Part shown: positions 8,851 to 18,244 of the stretch, one piece after another
Layout: every line of letters starts with the position of its first letter
Position numbering within the stretch: the first letter of the stretch is position 1
Assembly (NCBI RefSeq): GCF_018130385.1
Contig: NZ_JAFCLU010000002.1
Coordinates: 62,001-126,000, forward strand
From: Bradyrhizobium sp. AUGA SZCCT0283
GTDB taxonomy: Bacteria; Pseudomonadota; Alphaproteobacteria; Rhizobiales; Xanthobacteraceae
DNA: 64,000 bases
Direction: 5' to 3'
The notes under the pieces: generated by a model
The model's database searches: none
Told to the model about the DNA's origin: nothing
Seen by the model: only the letters and a program-made list of their open reading frames with translations
Position numbers and translations under genes: made by a program

Positions 8851-10379
8851 TCATCGGCGAAACGCCGCTACCGAGTGGCGCGCTTGGCGTCGACGCCGTC
8901 GCCATGACCATGCGGTTCGGCGATTTTACAGCGCTCGACAATGTCGAACTCAAGGTGCGGCCGGGCTCTTTTCATGCATTGCTCGGCGAGAACGGCGCCG
9001 GCAAGAGCACGCTGGTGAAATGCATCATGGGCTATTACCGCGCGACCGAAGGCGACGTACTGGTCGGCGGTCGCGAACAGACGATCGCCAATCCCAAGGA
9101 AGCACATGCGCTCGGGCTCGGCATGGTCTACCAGCACTTCACGCTGGTGCCGGCGATGACGGTCGCCGAAAATCTGGTGCTGGCGCGCGACGACGTGCCG
9201 GCCGTGGTCAATTGGACCAAGGAAAAAAAGGAGCTTGATGCGTTTCTGGCGCGGATGCCGTTCAAGGTTCCGCTCGACGCCAGGGTTTCCGACATTTCCG
9301 CCGGCGAACGGCAGAAATGCGAGATCCTCAAGCAGCTTTATCTGAAGCGGCGCTTTCTCATCCTCGACGAGCCGACCTCCGTGCTGACACCGGGTGAGGC
9401 CGACGAGGTGCTGGGCATGCTGCGTGCCATGGTCGTGGCGGGCGACCTCACCATTCTGATGATCACGCACAAATTCCGTGAGGTGATGGCCTTTGCCGAC
9501 GATGTGACCATCCTGCGCCGGGGCAAGCTGGCCGGGCACGGCAAGGTCGCCGAACTCACACCTGACGATATGGCCCGCACCATGATCGGCGCCGAGCAGT
9601 TGACGGTGCAGCCGCCGCGGGTTGGCGAGGTCGGTGAACCGAGACTTCAGCTGACCAAGCTCACCGCGCGCGACGATGCCTGTGCCATCGCCGTCCACGG
9701 CGTATCGCTCACCGTGCGCGGCGGCGAAATCGTCGGGATTGCCGGCGTCTCCGGCAACGGCCAGCGGCAACTGGTCGAAGTGCTTGCCGGCCAGCGCGAA
9801 GCCGAAAGCGGCGACATCCATGTCCGCGGCGACCTCTATCTGGCGAACCGCGAGGAGATGCGCCGGCACAAGATGTTCCTGCTCCCAGAGGAGCCACTGA
9901 AGAACGCCTGCGTCGGCGGCATGAGCGTCGCCGACAATATCGCGTTCCGGGAATTCGACCGGGCGCCATTTGCGAGTGGCGGCTGGTGGCTCAACCGGTC
10001 GGCGTTCCGGAAAGACGCCGAGCGCAAGATCGGGCTTTACAAGATCAAGACCCGCACGCCGGACACGCCAATCTCGGCACTCTCGGGCGGCAATGTGCAG
10101 CGGGCAGTATTGGCGCGGGAACTCGGCGGCGAGGTCGAGGTGCTGATTGCCGCCAATCCCTGCTTCGGGCTCGATTTCGCCGCGGTCGCCCAGATCCACG
10201 CCGAGATCATGGCAGCGCGCAACCGTGGCGCCGCGGTGCTGCTGGTCAGCGAAGATCTTGACGAACTGCTCGAACTGTCCGATCGCCTGGTCGTGATGTT
10301 CCACGGCGAATTCGTCCACGAGGCGCGCGCCAGCGAGGCCGATCTCACCGAGATCGGGCGGCATATGGCGGGGCACTAA
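8847..10379 (+). CDS. ABC transporter ATPase, tandem-domain (RbsA/NupO type), importer 1
   Basis: 510 residues from ATG 8847, which overlaps the hydrolase stop by four bases. An open frame extends further upstream, but only inside the hydrolase gene. Two ABC domains are fused. The first has Walker [10 protein letters not shown], a signature ISAGERQK and Walker [14 protein letters not shown]. The second has a degenerate Walker A ([10 protein letters not shown]), signature LSGGNVQR and NPCFGLD, the normal asymmetric pattern for sugar/nucleoside importers of this class. It powers the two permeases upstream. Confidence 0.93.
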   Translation: MIIGETPLPSGALGVDAVAMTMRFGDFTALDNVELKVRPGSFHALLGENGAGKSTLVKCIMGYYRATEGDVLVGGREQTIANPKEAHALGLGMVYQHFTLVPAMTVAENLVLARDDVPAVVNWTKEKKELDAFLARMPFKVPLDARVSDISAGERQKCEILKQLYLKRRFLILDEPTSVLTPGEADEVLGMLRAMVVAGDLTILMITHKFREVMAFADDVTILRRGKLAGHGKVAELTPDDMARTMIGAEQLTVQPPRVGEVGEPRLQLTKLTARDDACAIAVHGVSLTVRGGEIVGIAGVSGNGQRQLVEVLAGQREAESGDIHVRGDLYLANREEMRRHKMFLLPEEPLKNACVGGMSVADNIAFREFDRAPFASGGWWLNRSAFRKDAERKIGLYKIKTRTPDTPISALSGGNVQRAVLARELGGEVEVLIAANPCFGLDFAAVAQIHAEIMAARNRGAAVLLVSEDLDELLELSDRLVVMFHGEFVHEARASEADLTEIGRHMAGH

Positions 10380-10392
10380 TGGTAAGGCTTTG

Positions 10393-10893
10393 ATGGTCGA
10401 TATTTCTGCGCTCAGCGGGTCAGAGCTCGACGCATATTTCCTGCGACAATCGTTCGATGTCGCCCGTCGCGCCATGACGCACGGCAACCATCCCTTCGGC
10501 GCCATTCTGGTCGATCAAAACCGCAAGGTGCTGATCGAGGTCGAGAACGGCTATATGCCCTCCCATGACAGCACCGCACATGCCGAGCGCCTGCTGGCGA
10601 CGCAGGCCTGCACCGCGATCGATGCAAATATCCTGCGCAACGCCACGCTCTATTCGTCCGCCGAACCCTGCGCGATGTGCGCGGGCGCGATCTACTGGGC
10701 CGGCATCGGTCGTCTGGTCTACGGCTTGAGCGAACACCGCTTACGGCAATTGACCGGCAATCACCCGGAAAATCCGACGCTTGATCTGCCGTGCCGGGAA
10801 GTTTTTGGCCGCGGCCAGCGATCGACCGAGGTGCTCGGACCGCTGCTCGAGGACGAGGCCGCGGCGGTGCATGCCGGGGTTTGGGATAAGTAG
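10393..10893 (+). CDS. CDA-fold nucleobase deaminase (guanine deaminase-like)
   Basis: 166 residues. The zinc-dependent cytidine/deoxycytidylate deaminase motifs are clear: His63-Ala-Glu65 (the metal ligand and proton shuttle) and Pro92-Cys93-Ala-Met-Cys96. Length and the segments HPFGAILVD and AGAIYWAGIGRLVYG fit the guanine deaminase/tRNA adenosine deaminase branch; being inside a transporter operon argues for a free nucleobase rather than tRNA. ATG at 10393 follows GGTAAGG with five bases spacing; a TTG directly before it is less likely. Guanine would give xanthine and ammonia, feeding the molybdenum hydroxylase downstream. Confidence 0.82.
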   Translation: MVDISALSGSELDAYFLRQSFDVARRAMTHGNHPFGAILVDQNRKVLIEVENGYMPSHDSTAHAERLLATQACTAIDANILRNATLYSSAEPCAMCAGAIYWAGIGRLVYGLSEHRLRQLTGNHPENPTLDLPCREVFGRGQRSTEVLGPLLEDEAAAVHAGVWDK

Positions 10894-10985
10894 CTCTAAG
10901 CAAAGGCTGACGCTTTCCCCTACTTTCGCACGCGCCTAAACTAGCTCAGTATTGAGGCATCCGTTCCTCTTGACCGTGACAACGC

Positions 10986-12557
10986 ATGTTGGATTCGACG
11001 CCTGCCGCGCTGCACACCGGTGCCATGCCGCTGCTCCAGACGGTTGGCCTGACCAAGCGCTATGGCACGTTCCTCGCCAATGAGGCGATCGACATCGATA
11101 TCTGGCCGCAGCAGATCCACGCGCTGCTCGGCGAAAACGGCGCAGGCAAATCAACCCTCGTCAAAATCATCTACGGATTGATCCAGCCGAGCGAAGGCGA
11201 AATGCGCTGGCAGGGCGAGAAGATGGTCCTCTCCGGACCATCGGAAGCACGCAGCCGTGGCATCGGCATGGTGTTCCAGCACTTCTCGCTGTTCGACAAT
11301 CTCACCGTGGCGGAAAACGTAGCCCTCGGACTCGACGGCAAGGAATCCTTCAAGGACATGTCGGCGCGCCTTGAAGAAGTATCCCGTGTTTACGGGCTTC
11401 CGCTCGATCCCAGGCGCGAGGTCTGGCAATTGTCGGTGGGCGAACGCCAGCGCATCGAGATCGTGCGCGCGCTGATGCAAAATCCAAAATTCCTGATCCT
11501 CGACGAGCCGACCGCGGTGCTGACCCCGCAGGAGGCCGACCAGCTCTTCACCGTGCTCGATCGCCTCAAGGCTGAGGGGCGAGCGATCCTCTACATCAGC
11601 CACAAGCTGGAAGAGGTGAAACGCCTCTGCGACACCGCCACCATCCTGCGCGGCGGCAAGAAAATCTCGACCTGTAATCCCAAGGCGGAGACTGCGGCCT
11701 CACTCGCGCGCATGATGGTCGGCGGCGAGATCAGGCAAGTGAAAGCTGCCGCCAACAGGCAAACCACGGTGCCGCGGCTGGTCGTCAACGACCTCAGCCT
11801 TGCGCCGGACGATCCCCACGGCGTGCGGCTTCAACACATTTCCTTCGAGCTCAAGGGGGGCGAAATCCTGGGCATCGCCGGCGTCGCCGGCAACGGCCAG
11901 GACGAACTTTTCGCCGCTCTGTCGGGCGAGCGGCTGGCGCAGGACCCCGGCACAATCGTTATCGACGGGCAAGCCGCAGGGCACCTTTCGATTACCCAGC
12001 GGCGCAAGCTTGGCGCGGCGTTCGTTCCCGAGGAAAGACTCGGCCACGGTACCGCACCGCGGATGAGGCTTTCCGAGAACGCGCTGCTGACCGGTCATGC
12101 CGCCAGCGGCATGGTCCGGCGCGGCTTCATCAATACCGCTGCGACCCTGAAGACCGTCGACCGCACCACCGAAACCTTCGACGTGCGCAAGGCCAAGCGC
12201 GATCCGGAAGCCGCCAGCCTCTCCGGCGGCAATCTGCAGAAGTTCATCGTCGGCCGCGAAATCCTTCGCAACCCGGCCGTGCTGGTCGTCAGCCAGCCGA
12301 CCTGGGGCGTGGACGCGGGTGCGGCCGCCGTGATCCGGCAGGCCCTGCTCGATCTCGCCGCCAGCGGCGCCGCAGTGCTGGTCACGAGCCAGGACCTCGA
12401 CGAACTCGCCGAAATCACCGACCGCATCGCCGTGATGTTCCACGGCCATCTGTCGGAGCCTATGGCGACCAGCGAAGCAAGCCGCGAGAAGCTCGGCCTG
12501 TTGATGGGCGGAAGCACCCTGGAGCAGAAGGAAGCGGCGCATGCAGTTGGTGCTTGA
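10986..12557 (+). CDS. ABC transporter ATPase, tandem-domain, BMP/nucleoside-type importer 2
   Basis: 523 residues with two ABC domains. The first has Walker [10 protein letters not shown], signature LSVGERQR and Walker [14 protein letters not shown]. The second has GVAGNGQDEL, signature LSGGNLQK and the degenerate QPTWGVD. It is a paralogue of the ATPase at 8847. It begins 92 bases after the deaminase; no clear ribosome site precedes ATG 10986, and an internal ATG at 11025 is an alternative. It overlaps the next permease gene by 17 bases. Confidence 0.92.
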   Translation: MLDSTPAALHTGAMPLLQTVGLTKRYGTFLANEAIDIDIWPQQIHALLGENGAGKSTLVKIIYGLIQPSEGEMRWQGEKMVLSGPSEARSRGIGMVFQHFSLFDNLTVAENVALGLDGKESFKDMSARLEEVSRVYGLPLDPRREVWQLSVGERQRIEIVRALMQNPKFLILDEPTAVLTPQEADQLFTVLDRLKAEGRAILYISHKLEEVKRLCDTATILRGGKKISTCNPKAETAASLARMMVGGEIRQVKAAANRQTTVPRLVVNDLSLAPDDPHGVRLQHISFELKGGEILGIAGVAGNGQDELFAALSGERLAQDPGTIVIDGQAAGHLSITQRRKLGAAFVPEERLGHGTAPRMRLSENALLTGHAASGMVRRGFINTAATLKTVDRTTETFDVRKAKRDPEAASLSGGNLQKFIVGREILRNPAVLVVSQPTWGVDAGAAAVIRQALLDLAASGAAVLVTSQDLDELAEITDRIAVMFHGHLSEPMATSEASREKLGLLMGGSTLEQKEAAHAVGA

Positions 12558-13632
12558 AAAGCGCGCCGAGCGATCGAACATGATCGCGCTGATTTCACCG
12601 CTGATCGCGATCGGCATGACGCTGGTGACCATGAGCATCCTGTTTGCGATCCTCGGCAAAAACCCGATCACCGCGCTCGGTGTCTACTTCGTCGATCCCC
12701 TCACCGACAGCTATTCGCTGCAGGAGATTGCGGTGAAGGCGACACCCTTGGTGATGATCGCGATCGGCCTGTCGTTCTGCTACCTCGCCAACGCCTGGAA
12801 CATCGGCGCCGAAGGACAGTTCCTGATCGGCGCCGTCGCCGGCAGCTGGCTCGCGGTGAAGACGCAAGGCACTGACGCCGGCCCCTGGGTCTTGCCGGCG
12901 ATGCTGCTGCTGGGTGCCATGGGCGGCGCGCTCTATGCCCTGATTCCGGCGATCTGCAAGGTCAGGTTCGGCGCCAGCGAAATCCTGACCAGCCTGATGC
13001 TGGTGTACGTGGCCGATCTCTTCCTCGACTATCTCGTGCGCGGTCCCTGGCGCGATCCCAAAGGCTTCAACTTTCCGACCACCGCCGAATTCGATCCGGT
13101 CGCGACCGTGCCGGTGCTGATCGAGGGCGGCCGGCTGCACCTTGGCGGCATCATTGCGTTGGTGGCGGTCGCGGCGGGCGCTGTGCTGCTCGGCATGACC
13201 ATCAAGGGCTTTGAAATCCGCGTTGTCGGCGCCGCTCCGCGCGCCGCGCGCTTCGGTGGCTTCAACTCCAACCAATTGATCCTGCTGACTTTCGCGATCT
13301 CCGGCGCGCTGGCGGGAATGGCCGGGATCATCGAGGTCGCAGGTCCGGTCGGACATCTGCAGCCCGGCATCTCGCCCGGCTACGGTTTCACCGCGATCAT
13401 CGTCGCGTTCCTGGGACGGCTGAACCCGGTTGGAATACTAATTGCAGGGCTTTTTCTCGCACTCACCTTCATCGGCGGCGAACAGGCGCAGATCGCGATG
13501 AAAATCCCGTTGGACGTCACCAAGGTTTTCCAGGGCATTCTTCTGTTTTTCGTGCTCGCCTGCGACTCCCTCATTCTGTACAGGTTCAAGCTCATTTTCG
13601 CGTCACCAAAGGTGTCCAGTGGGGCTCATTGA
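12541..13632 (+). CDS. ABC transporter permease, importer 2, subunit A
   Basis: 363 residues, polytopic, NupP-like member of the BPD_transp_2 family. It has GASEILTSLMLVYVADL (about 143-159) and PGYGFTAIIVAFLGRLNPVG (about 279-298), the same landmark loops as the first importer. The start at 12541 overlaps the ATPase gene; a second ATG at 12580 (MIALISP) would still leave the whole first membrane segment and cannot be excluded. Its stop overlaps the next gene. Confidence 0.91.
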   Translation: MQLVLEKRAERSNMIALISPLIAIGMTLVTMSILFAILGKNPITALGVYFVDPLTDSYSLQEIAVKATPLVMIAIGLSFCYLANAWNIGAEGQFLIGAVAGSWLAVKTQGTDAGPWVLPAMLLLGAMGGALYALIPAICKVRFGASEILTSLMLVYVADLFLDYLVRGPWRDPKGFNFPTTAEFDPVATVPVLIEGGRLHLGGIIALVAVAAGAVLLGMTIKGFEIRVVGAAPRAARFGGFNSNQLILLTFAISGALAGMAGIIEVAGPVGHLQPGISPGYGFTAIIVAFLGRLNPVGILIAGLFLALTFIGGEQAQIAMKIPLDVTKVFQGILLFFVLACDSLILYRFKLIFASPKVSSGAH

Positions 13633-14536
13633 GGCCATCATCCTTGCGGTGCTGGCGGCCTCCACGCCGCTGCTGCTGGCTGCGACGGGCGAGCTCGTGA
13701 CCGAACGCGCCGGCGTGCTCAACCTCGGCGTTGAGGGCATGATGATCGTGGGCGCGGCCTGCGGCTTCGGCGGCGCCTGGCTGTCCGGCTCGATCATTGT
13801 CGGCGCGCTGTGCGGTATCGTCGCCGGCGTTTTGATGTCGCTGATCTTCGCGCTGATGACGCTGGGGCTTGCGGTCAACCAGGTCGCGACGGGTCTCGCG
13901 CTGACCATTCTCGGCATCGGCCTTTCCGGCCTGATCGGCTCCCGCTTCGTTGGCGAAAAGATTTCGCTGGCACCGCATCTGTATGTTCCCGGCCTCACCG
14001 ATATCCCGCTGATCGGGCGTATTTTGTTCGGTGAGGACGCCTTCGTGTACCTCTCGCTGGCGCTGGTCATTGGCGTCTGGTTCTTCCTGTACAAGACGCG
14101 GGCCGGACTGATCCTGCGGGCGGCCGGCGACAACCACGCTTCCGCGCATGCGCTCGGCTATCCCGTGCTCAGGATCCGGATGTTCGCGGTGATGTTCGGC
14201 GGCGCTTGCGCTGGTCTGGCCGGCGCCTATCTGCCGCTCGCCTACACGCCGTTCTTCATTCCAGGCATGACGGCCGGGCGCGGATGGATCGCGCTGGCGC
14301 TGGTCGTGTTCGCGTCATGGCTGCCGGGGCGCCTCGTCATCGGCGCCTATCTGTTCGGCGCGGTGACTATCCTGCAGCTGCATGCGCAGGGCTGGGGCGT
14401 CGGCGTGCCATCGCAATTGATGTCGGCGTTGCCCTATCTCGCGACCGTCATTGTCCTAGTCCTGATTTCACGTGCACGAACCGGCGGCTCGACCGCGCCT
14501 GCGGCGCTCGGGACCGTCTTCGTGCCCGACCGGTAA
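13619..14536 (+). CDS. ABC transporter permease, importer 2, subunit B
   Basis: 305 residues, hydrophobic, NupQ-like. GTG start at 13619 overlaps the previous gene by 14 bases, as expected for tight coupling of the two membrane subunits. The landmark [20 protein letters not shown] lies near residues 22-41 and [20 protein letters not shown] near 161-180. It is the partner of the permease at 12541. Confidence 0.91.
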   Translation: MGLIEAIILAVLAASTPLLLAATGELVTERAGVLNLGVEGMMIVGAACGFGGAWLSGSIIVGALCGIVAGVLMSLIFALMTLGLAVNQVATGLALTILGIGLSGLIGSRFVGEKISLAPHLYVPGLTDIPLIGRILFGEDAFVYLSLALVIGVWFFLYKTRAGLILRAAGDNHASAHALGYPVLRIRMFAVMFGGACAGLAGAYLPLAYTPFFIPGMTAGRGWIALALVVFASWLPGRLVIGAYLFGAVTILQLHAQGWGVGVPSQLMSALPYLATVIVLVLISRARTGGSTAPAALGTVFVPDR

Positions 14537-14612
14537 ACGTGCCCGAAGCGCGCGCGACGGGGCGCTGCGCATCGGGAGAGATGCTTCACCCGTCAACAAA
14601 ACGGAGAAATCC

Positions 14613-15692
14613 ATGCGAAAGATTCTCATCGCCGCAACGACAGCGATCCTCGCCACCGGGGCAAGCCTCTTCGGGGCCTCTGCTGCCGATAAGCTGAAGG
14701 TCGGCTTCATCTATCTCGGTCCGATCGGCGACCTCGGCTGGACCTATCAGCATGACATCGGGCGCCAGGCCGTGATCAAGGAGTTCGGCGACAAGATCGA
14801 GACCACCTATCTCGAGAACGTCAGCGAAGGCCCGGACTCCGAGCGTTCGATCGAGCAGCTCGCGCGCGCCGGCAACAAGCTGATTTTCACGACGTCGTTC
14901 GGCTATATGGAGCCAACGCTGAAGGTCGCCAAGAAGTATCCAAACGTGCATTTCGAGCACGCTACCGGCTACAAGCGTGACAAGAATTTGTCGACCTATT
15001 CGGGGCGGTTCTATGAGGGCCGCTACATCCAGGGCATCATCGCCGCCAAGATGTCGAAATCGGGCGTGCTCGGCTATATCGCCTCGTTCCCGATTCCCGA
15101 AGTGATCTCCGGCATCAACGCCACCATGCTCGGCGCGCAGACGATCAATCCCAATATCAAGGTCAAGATCATCTGGGCCAACACCTGGTTCGATCCCGGC
15201 AAGGAAGCTGACGCCGCCAAGGCGCTGATCGACCAGGGCGCCGACATCATCATGCAGCACACCGATAGCCCGGCCGCGATGCAGGTCGCCGCCGAGCGCG
15301 GCAAGCTGGCGTTCGGCCAGGATTCCGAAATGATCAAGTTCGGACCGAAGGCGCAGCTCACCTCGACCATGAACAATTGGGGCCCCTACTACATCCAGCG
15401 CGTCAAGGCTGAGCTCGACGGCACCTGGAAGTCGGAAGATTTCTGGGGCGGCCTGAAGAGCAAGCTCGTCGTGATGGCGCCCTACACCAACATGCCCGAC
15501 GACGTGAAGAAGCTGGCGATGGAGACCGAAGCCGCCATCACCGAGGGCAAGCTGCAGCCGTTCAAATGTCCGATCGTCGGCCAGGACGGCAAGGAAGTCG
15601 AATGCAAGGGCGGCACCCATCTCGACGACGGCCAGGTGCTCGGCATGAATTTTTATGTGAAGGGCATCGACGAGAAGATTCCCGGGAAGTAG
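14613..15692 (+). CDS. BMP-family ABC substrate-binding protein, importer 2
   Basis: 359 residues from ATG 14613, which has ACGGAGAAA upstream. A Sec signal peptide (MRKILIAATTAILATG, cleavage near ASA-A at about residue 24) contrasts with the Tat signal of the first binding protein. The mature protein has GFIYLGPIGDLGWTYQHD, TTSFGYMEP and SFPIPEVISGINA, the BMP/PnrA landmarks. Importer 2 therefore has gene order ATPase, permease, permease, binding protein, nearly the reverse of importer 1. Ligand unknown; the deaminase and hydroxylase next door suggest a purine. Confidence 0.9.
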   Translation: MRKILIAATTAILATGASLFGASAADKLKVGFIYLGPIGDLGWTYQHDIGRQAVIKEFGDKIETTYLENVSEGPDSERSIEQLARAGNKLIFTTSFGYMEPTLKVAKKYPNVHFEHATGYKRDKNLSTYSGRFYEGRYIQGIIAAKMSKSGVLGYIASFPIPEVISGINATMLGAQTINPNIKVKIIWANTWFDPGKEADAAKALIDQGADIIMQHTDSPAAMQVAAERGKLAFGQDSEMIKFGPKAQLTSTMNNWGPYYIQRVKAELDGTWKSEDFWGGLKSKLVVMAPYTNMPDDVKKLAMETEAAITEGKLQPFKCPIVGQDGKEVECKGGTHLDDGQVLGMNFYVKGIDEKIPGK

Positions 15693-15710
15693 GACGGCAC
15701 GTCGCTCTTA

Positions 15711-15739
15711 CCTCTCTCCGCCCTTTTGCGGGGAGAGGT
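15711..15739. repeat. Hairpin after importer 2 operon
   Basis: CCTCTCTCCG and the near-complementary CGGGGAGAGG flank a short CCCTTTTG loop, forming a stem of about ten pairs 18 bases past the stop. No T-run follows on either strand, so it is not a textbook terminator, though it may stabilise the 3' end. Confidence 0.4.
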
Positions 15740-15861
15740 CGGATCGCTTCGACGGACAGCAAAATTGCGAAAACAACCCCATGCAAAGTAGGGATGGGGC
15801 CTCGCTCCATCTGAAAACGCAAGATCTAGTTAGAAATCGACCATCGCAAATCTCTGCTCGT

Positions 15862-15925
15862 CATTCCCGGATGCGCCTCTTGGGGCAGGCCTCAGATGTG
15901 CAATGGCACATCGGGGAATCCTTAC
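15862..15925. repeat. REP-like palindromic element (family with TCCCGGATGCG and GTGCAATGGCAC)
   Basis: TCATTCCCGGATGCG at the left and GATGTGCAATGGCACATCGG at the right form nested short palindromes. The same words recur in inverse arrangement at 62328-62423. It lies in the space between two convergent genes. Confidence 0.45.
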
Positions 15926-17271
15926 CCCTCATGCATCGCGCGCGCGGCGGCGCTGTGGCGGCGGATCAGGTCTGACAGGTCGAGACCTGGGATCGCGCCG
16001 CCCGTCACAACCCATTTGCCGCCGACCATTACCCGGTCGGCACGATGCGCGCCGCATAGCACCAGTGCCGCCAGCGGATCGCCGTGGCCGGAGAAGCGTA
16101 GCTCGTCGAGCTTAAACAGCGCGAGGTCGGCGGCCTTGCCGGCGGCGATCTCGCCCAACTCAGGCCGTCCGATACAGGCGGCAGATCCTTTGGTCGCCCA
16201 GCGCAGCGCGTCCTTGTGGCTGACGCGGGAAACGCCGTAGCACGCCCGCTGCAGCAGGAATGCCGCGCGTACTTCCTGCATCAGGTTGGATTCATCGTTC
16301 GACGCCGAGCCATCGACGCCGAGCCCGATCGAGACCCCCGCCTCCTCCATCTCGCAGACCGGGCAGCAGCCCGACGCCAGGATCTGGTTGCTGCAGGCGC
16401 AATGGCTGATGGCGGTCTTGGCCTTGCCGAGCCGCTTCATCTCGTCGGAATTGAAAAAGATGCCGTGGGCCAGCCAGGTCCGCGCATTGAGCCAGCCGCA
16501 TTGCTCGAGATAATCCAGCGGGCGGCAGCCATGTATCTGCTCGCAGAACTTGTTCTCGTCCTCGGTTTCGGCCAGATGCGTATGCAGGCGGACGTCGAGC
16601 TTGTCAGCAAGTGCGGCGGTCGCGCGCATCAGCGAGGTCGTCACTGAAAATGGCGAGCATGGCGCGAGCGCTATCTGCACCATCGCGTCCTCGCCGCGCT
16701 GATGATGCCTGGTCACCACGCGTTCGCTGTCGGCCAAAATCGTGTCCTCGTCCTGCACCACGCTGTCGGGCGGCAGCCCGCCATCCTTCTGCGACCGATC
16801 CATCGAGCCGCGCGTCAGCAGCACGCGGATGCCGAGACGCTGAGCGGCGGCGACCTCGACGTCGACGGCGTCCTCGAGCCCGGCCGGGAAGACGTAGTGA
16901 TGGTCGGTCGTGGTGGTGCAGCCCGACAGCAGCAGTTCCGACATCGCCACGGTGACGCCGAGATCGAGCGATTCCGGCGTCAGCCGCGCCCAGACCGGAT
17001 ACAGCGCTTGCAGCCACGGAAACAGTTCGAGATCGAGCGCACCCGGCAGCGCCCGGGTCAGCGTCTGGTAGAAATGATGATGGGTGTTGATCAAGCCGGG
17101 CAGCACGACGTGGTCGCCTGCGTCGTATACGGTGGCGTTGGCGGTCGCAGGTTCTCGGCCGCGCGCCACCAGCTCGACGATTTTGCCGCCGCGGATCACA
17201 ATGCCGCGTTCGGCGCCGTCGGCGAAAATAGAAAGCGGATCCTTGATCCAGATCGCCTGCGTTTGGTCCAT
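15922..17271 (-). CDS. 8-oxoguanine deaminase-like amidohydrolase (AtzB/TrzN relative)
   Basis: 449 residues from ATG 17271, which has AGGTGGGATC directly upstream; a longer frame to 17370 lacks such a site. It is an amidohydrolase TIM-barrel enzyme with the metal motif INTHHHFYQT (His64, His66), further ligands in LHTHLAE and AHGIFF, and GLGVDGSASNDESN. The overall pattern matches bacterial 8-oxoguanine deaminases often annotated as hydroxydechloroatrazine ethylaminohydrolase. The expected reaction is 8-oxoguanine to urate plus ammonia in the cytoplasm; other oxidised guanines or s-triazines are possible. It is transcribed away from the molybdenum hydroxylase genes and converges on importer 2. 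Confidence 0.86.
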   Translation of the reverse strand: MDQTQAIWIKDPLSIFADGAERGIVIRGGKIVELVARGREPATANATVYDAGDHVVLPGLINTHHHFYQTLTRALPGALDLELFPWLQALYPVWARLTPESLDLGVTVAMSELLLSGCTTTTDHHYVFPAGLEDAVDVEVAAAQRLGIRVLLTRGSMDRSQKDGGLPPDSVVQDEDTILADSERVVTRHHQRGEDAMVQIALAPCSPFSVTTSLMRATAALADKLDVRLHTHLAETEDENKFCEQIHGCRPLDYLEQCGWLNARTWLAHGIFFNSDEMKRLGKAKTAISHCACSNQILASGCCPVCEMEEAGVSIGLGVDGSASNDESNLMQEVRAAFLLQRACYGVSRVSHKDALRWATKGSAACIGRPELGEIAAGKAADLALFKLDELRFSGHGDPLAALVLCGAHRADRVMVGGKWVVTGGAIPGLDLSDLIRRHSAAARAMHEG

Positions 17272-17323
17272 GATCCCACCTGATTTGCGAAAGGCGTCTT
17301 GGAACACCCTCCCCTTTACGCAA

Positions 17324-17340
17324 TGCAAAGACCATCCCAA
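17324..17340 (-). promoter_or_regulatory. Sigma-54-like promoter for the 8-oxoguanine deaminase-like gene
   Basis: On the minus strand TTGGGATGGTCTTTGCA has the TGG and TTTGCA halves with exactly ten bases between GG and GC. The -24 half lacks the usual CAC. It would start transcription about 40 bases before the ATG at 17271. Confidence 0.45.
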
Positions 17341-17352
17341 CGACATTGGCAA

Positions 17353-17369
17353 TTGGCGCTGGTCTTGCA
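17353..17369 (+). promoter_or_regulatory. Sigma-54-like promoter for the molybdenum hydroxylase genes
   Basis: TTGGCGCTGGTCTTGCA deviates from the RpoN consensus by one base in the -24 element (GCGC for GCAC) and keeps TTGCA and the GG-N10-GC spacing. Transcription would begin near 17380, which argues for the ATG at 17417 rather than the one at 17387. Confidence 0.5.
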
Positions 17370-17416
17370 AGACTTCATAGTCTTAGATGCATCTACTTGA
17401 AAGCGTTAGCCTATCC

Positions 17417-18244
17417 ATGGACCTGAACACCATTACCGCGGTTGCGCATCCGACGACGCGGGACCAATTGCCCGTTTGGACGGCAGGCGATGCTTGGCTC
17501 GCGGGCGGGACCTGGCTGTTCTCGGAGCCGCAGGTTCATTTGGCCCGGCTGATCGATCTCACCGACCTGAAATGGCCGGCGCTGACCGTCACGGAGACCG
17601 AACTTTCGATATCTGCGACTTGCACGGTCGCGCAGCTCGATGCGCTGGCCTGCCCGCCAGAATGGATCGCCTCGCCGCTGATCAACCAGTGCTGTCGTGC
17701 GTTCCTCGCCTCCTTCAAGATATGGAAGACGGCGACCGTCGGCGGCAACATCTGCATGTCGCTACCGGCTGGGCCGATGATCTCTCTCTCCTCGGCGCTC
17801 GACGGAGTCTGCACGATCTGGCAGGCCGGTGGCGGCGAGCGGAAAATTGCGGTCGCCGATTTCGTCATCGGCGACCAGCGCAACGTACTCGCGCCGGGTG
17901 ATCTGTTGCGGCAAGTCGATATCCCGCTCGCGGCCTTGAGGCGGCGTTCGGCGTTCCGCCAGATTTCGCTGACGCCGGTCGGCCGCTCGGCGGCGCTGCT
18001 GATCGGCAGCGTTACCAGTGACGGCGGATTGGCGTTGACGATAACGGCATCGACCAAGCGGCCGGTTCGATTGTCCTTCGCAGGAATCCCAAATAGCAAA
18101 GAATTGCGCGAAACGATTTTGCAGCGCATTGCCGACGACCTCTACCACACCGACGTTCACGGGACGCCAGTATGGCGCAAGCACATGACGCTGCGGCTCG
18201 CGGAAGAGATCCGCGTCGAATTGCGGGGCGCGGCGTCAGCATGA
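17417..18244 (+). CDS. Molybdenum hydroxylase FAD-binding subunit (XdhB/CoxM type)
   Basis: 275 residues from ATG 17417; ATG 17387 is an alternative that would add ten residues but lies almost on the predicted transcript start. The two FAD loops of the family are visible: AGGTWL near residue 30 and TVGGNICMSL near 109-118. It would pass electrons from the iron-sulfur/molybdenum subunit encoded next to NAD or another acceptor. Its stop overlaps the next start by four bases (ATGA). Short for the family (usually 270-300), but complete. Confidence 0.86.
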   Translation: MDLNTITAVAHPTTRDQLPVWTAGDAWLAGGTWLFSEPQVHLARLIDLTDLKWPALTVTETELSISATCTVAQLDALACPPEWIASPLINQCCRAFLASFKIWKTATVGGNICMSLPAGPMISLSSALDGVCTIWQAGGGERKIAVADFVIGDQRNVLAPGDLLRQVDIPLAALRRRSAFRQISLTPVGRSAALLIGSVTSDGGLALTITASTKRPVRLSFAGIPNSKELRETILQRIADDLYHTDVHGTPVWRKHMTLRLAEEIRVELRGAASA

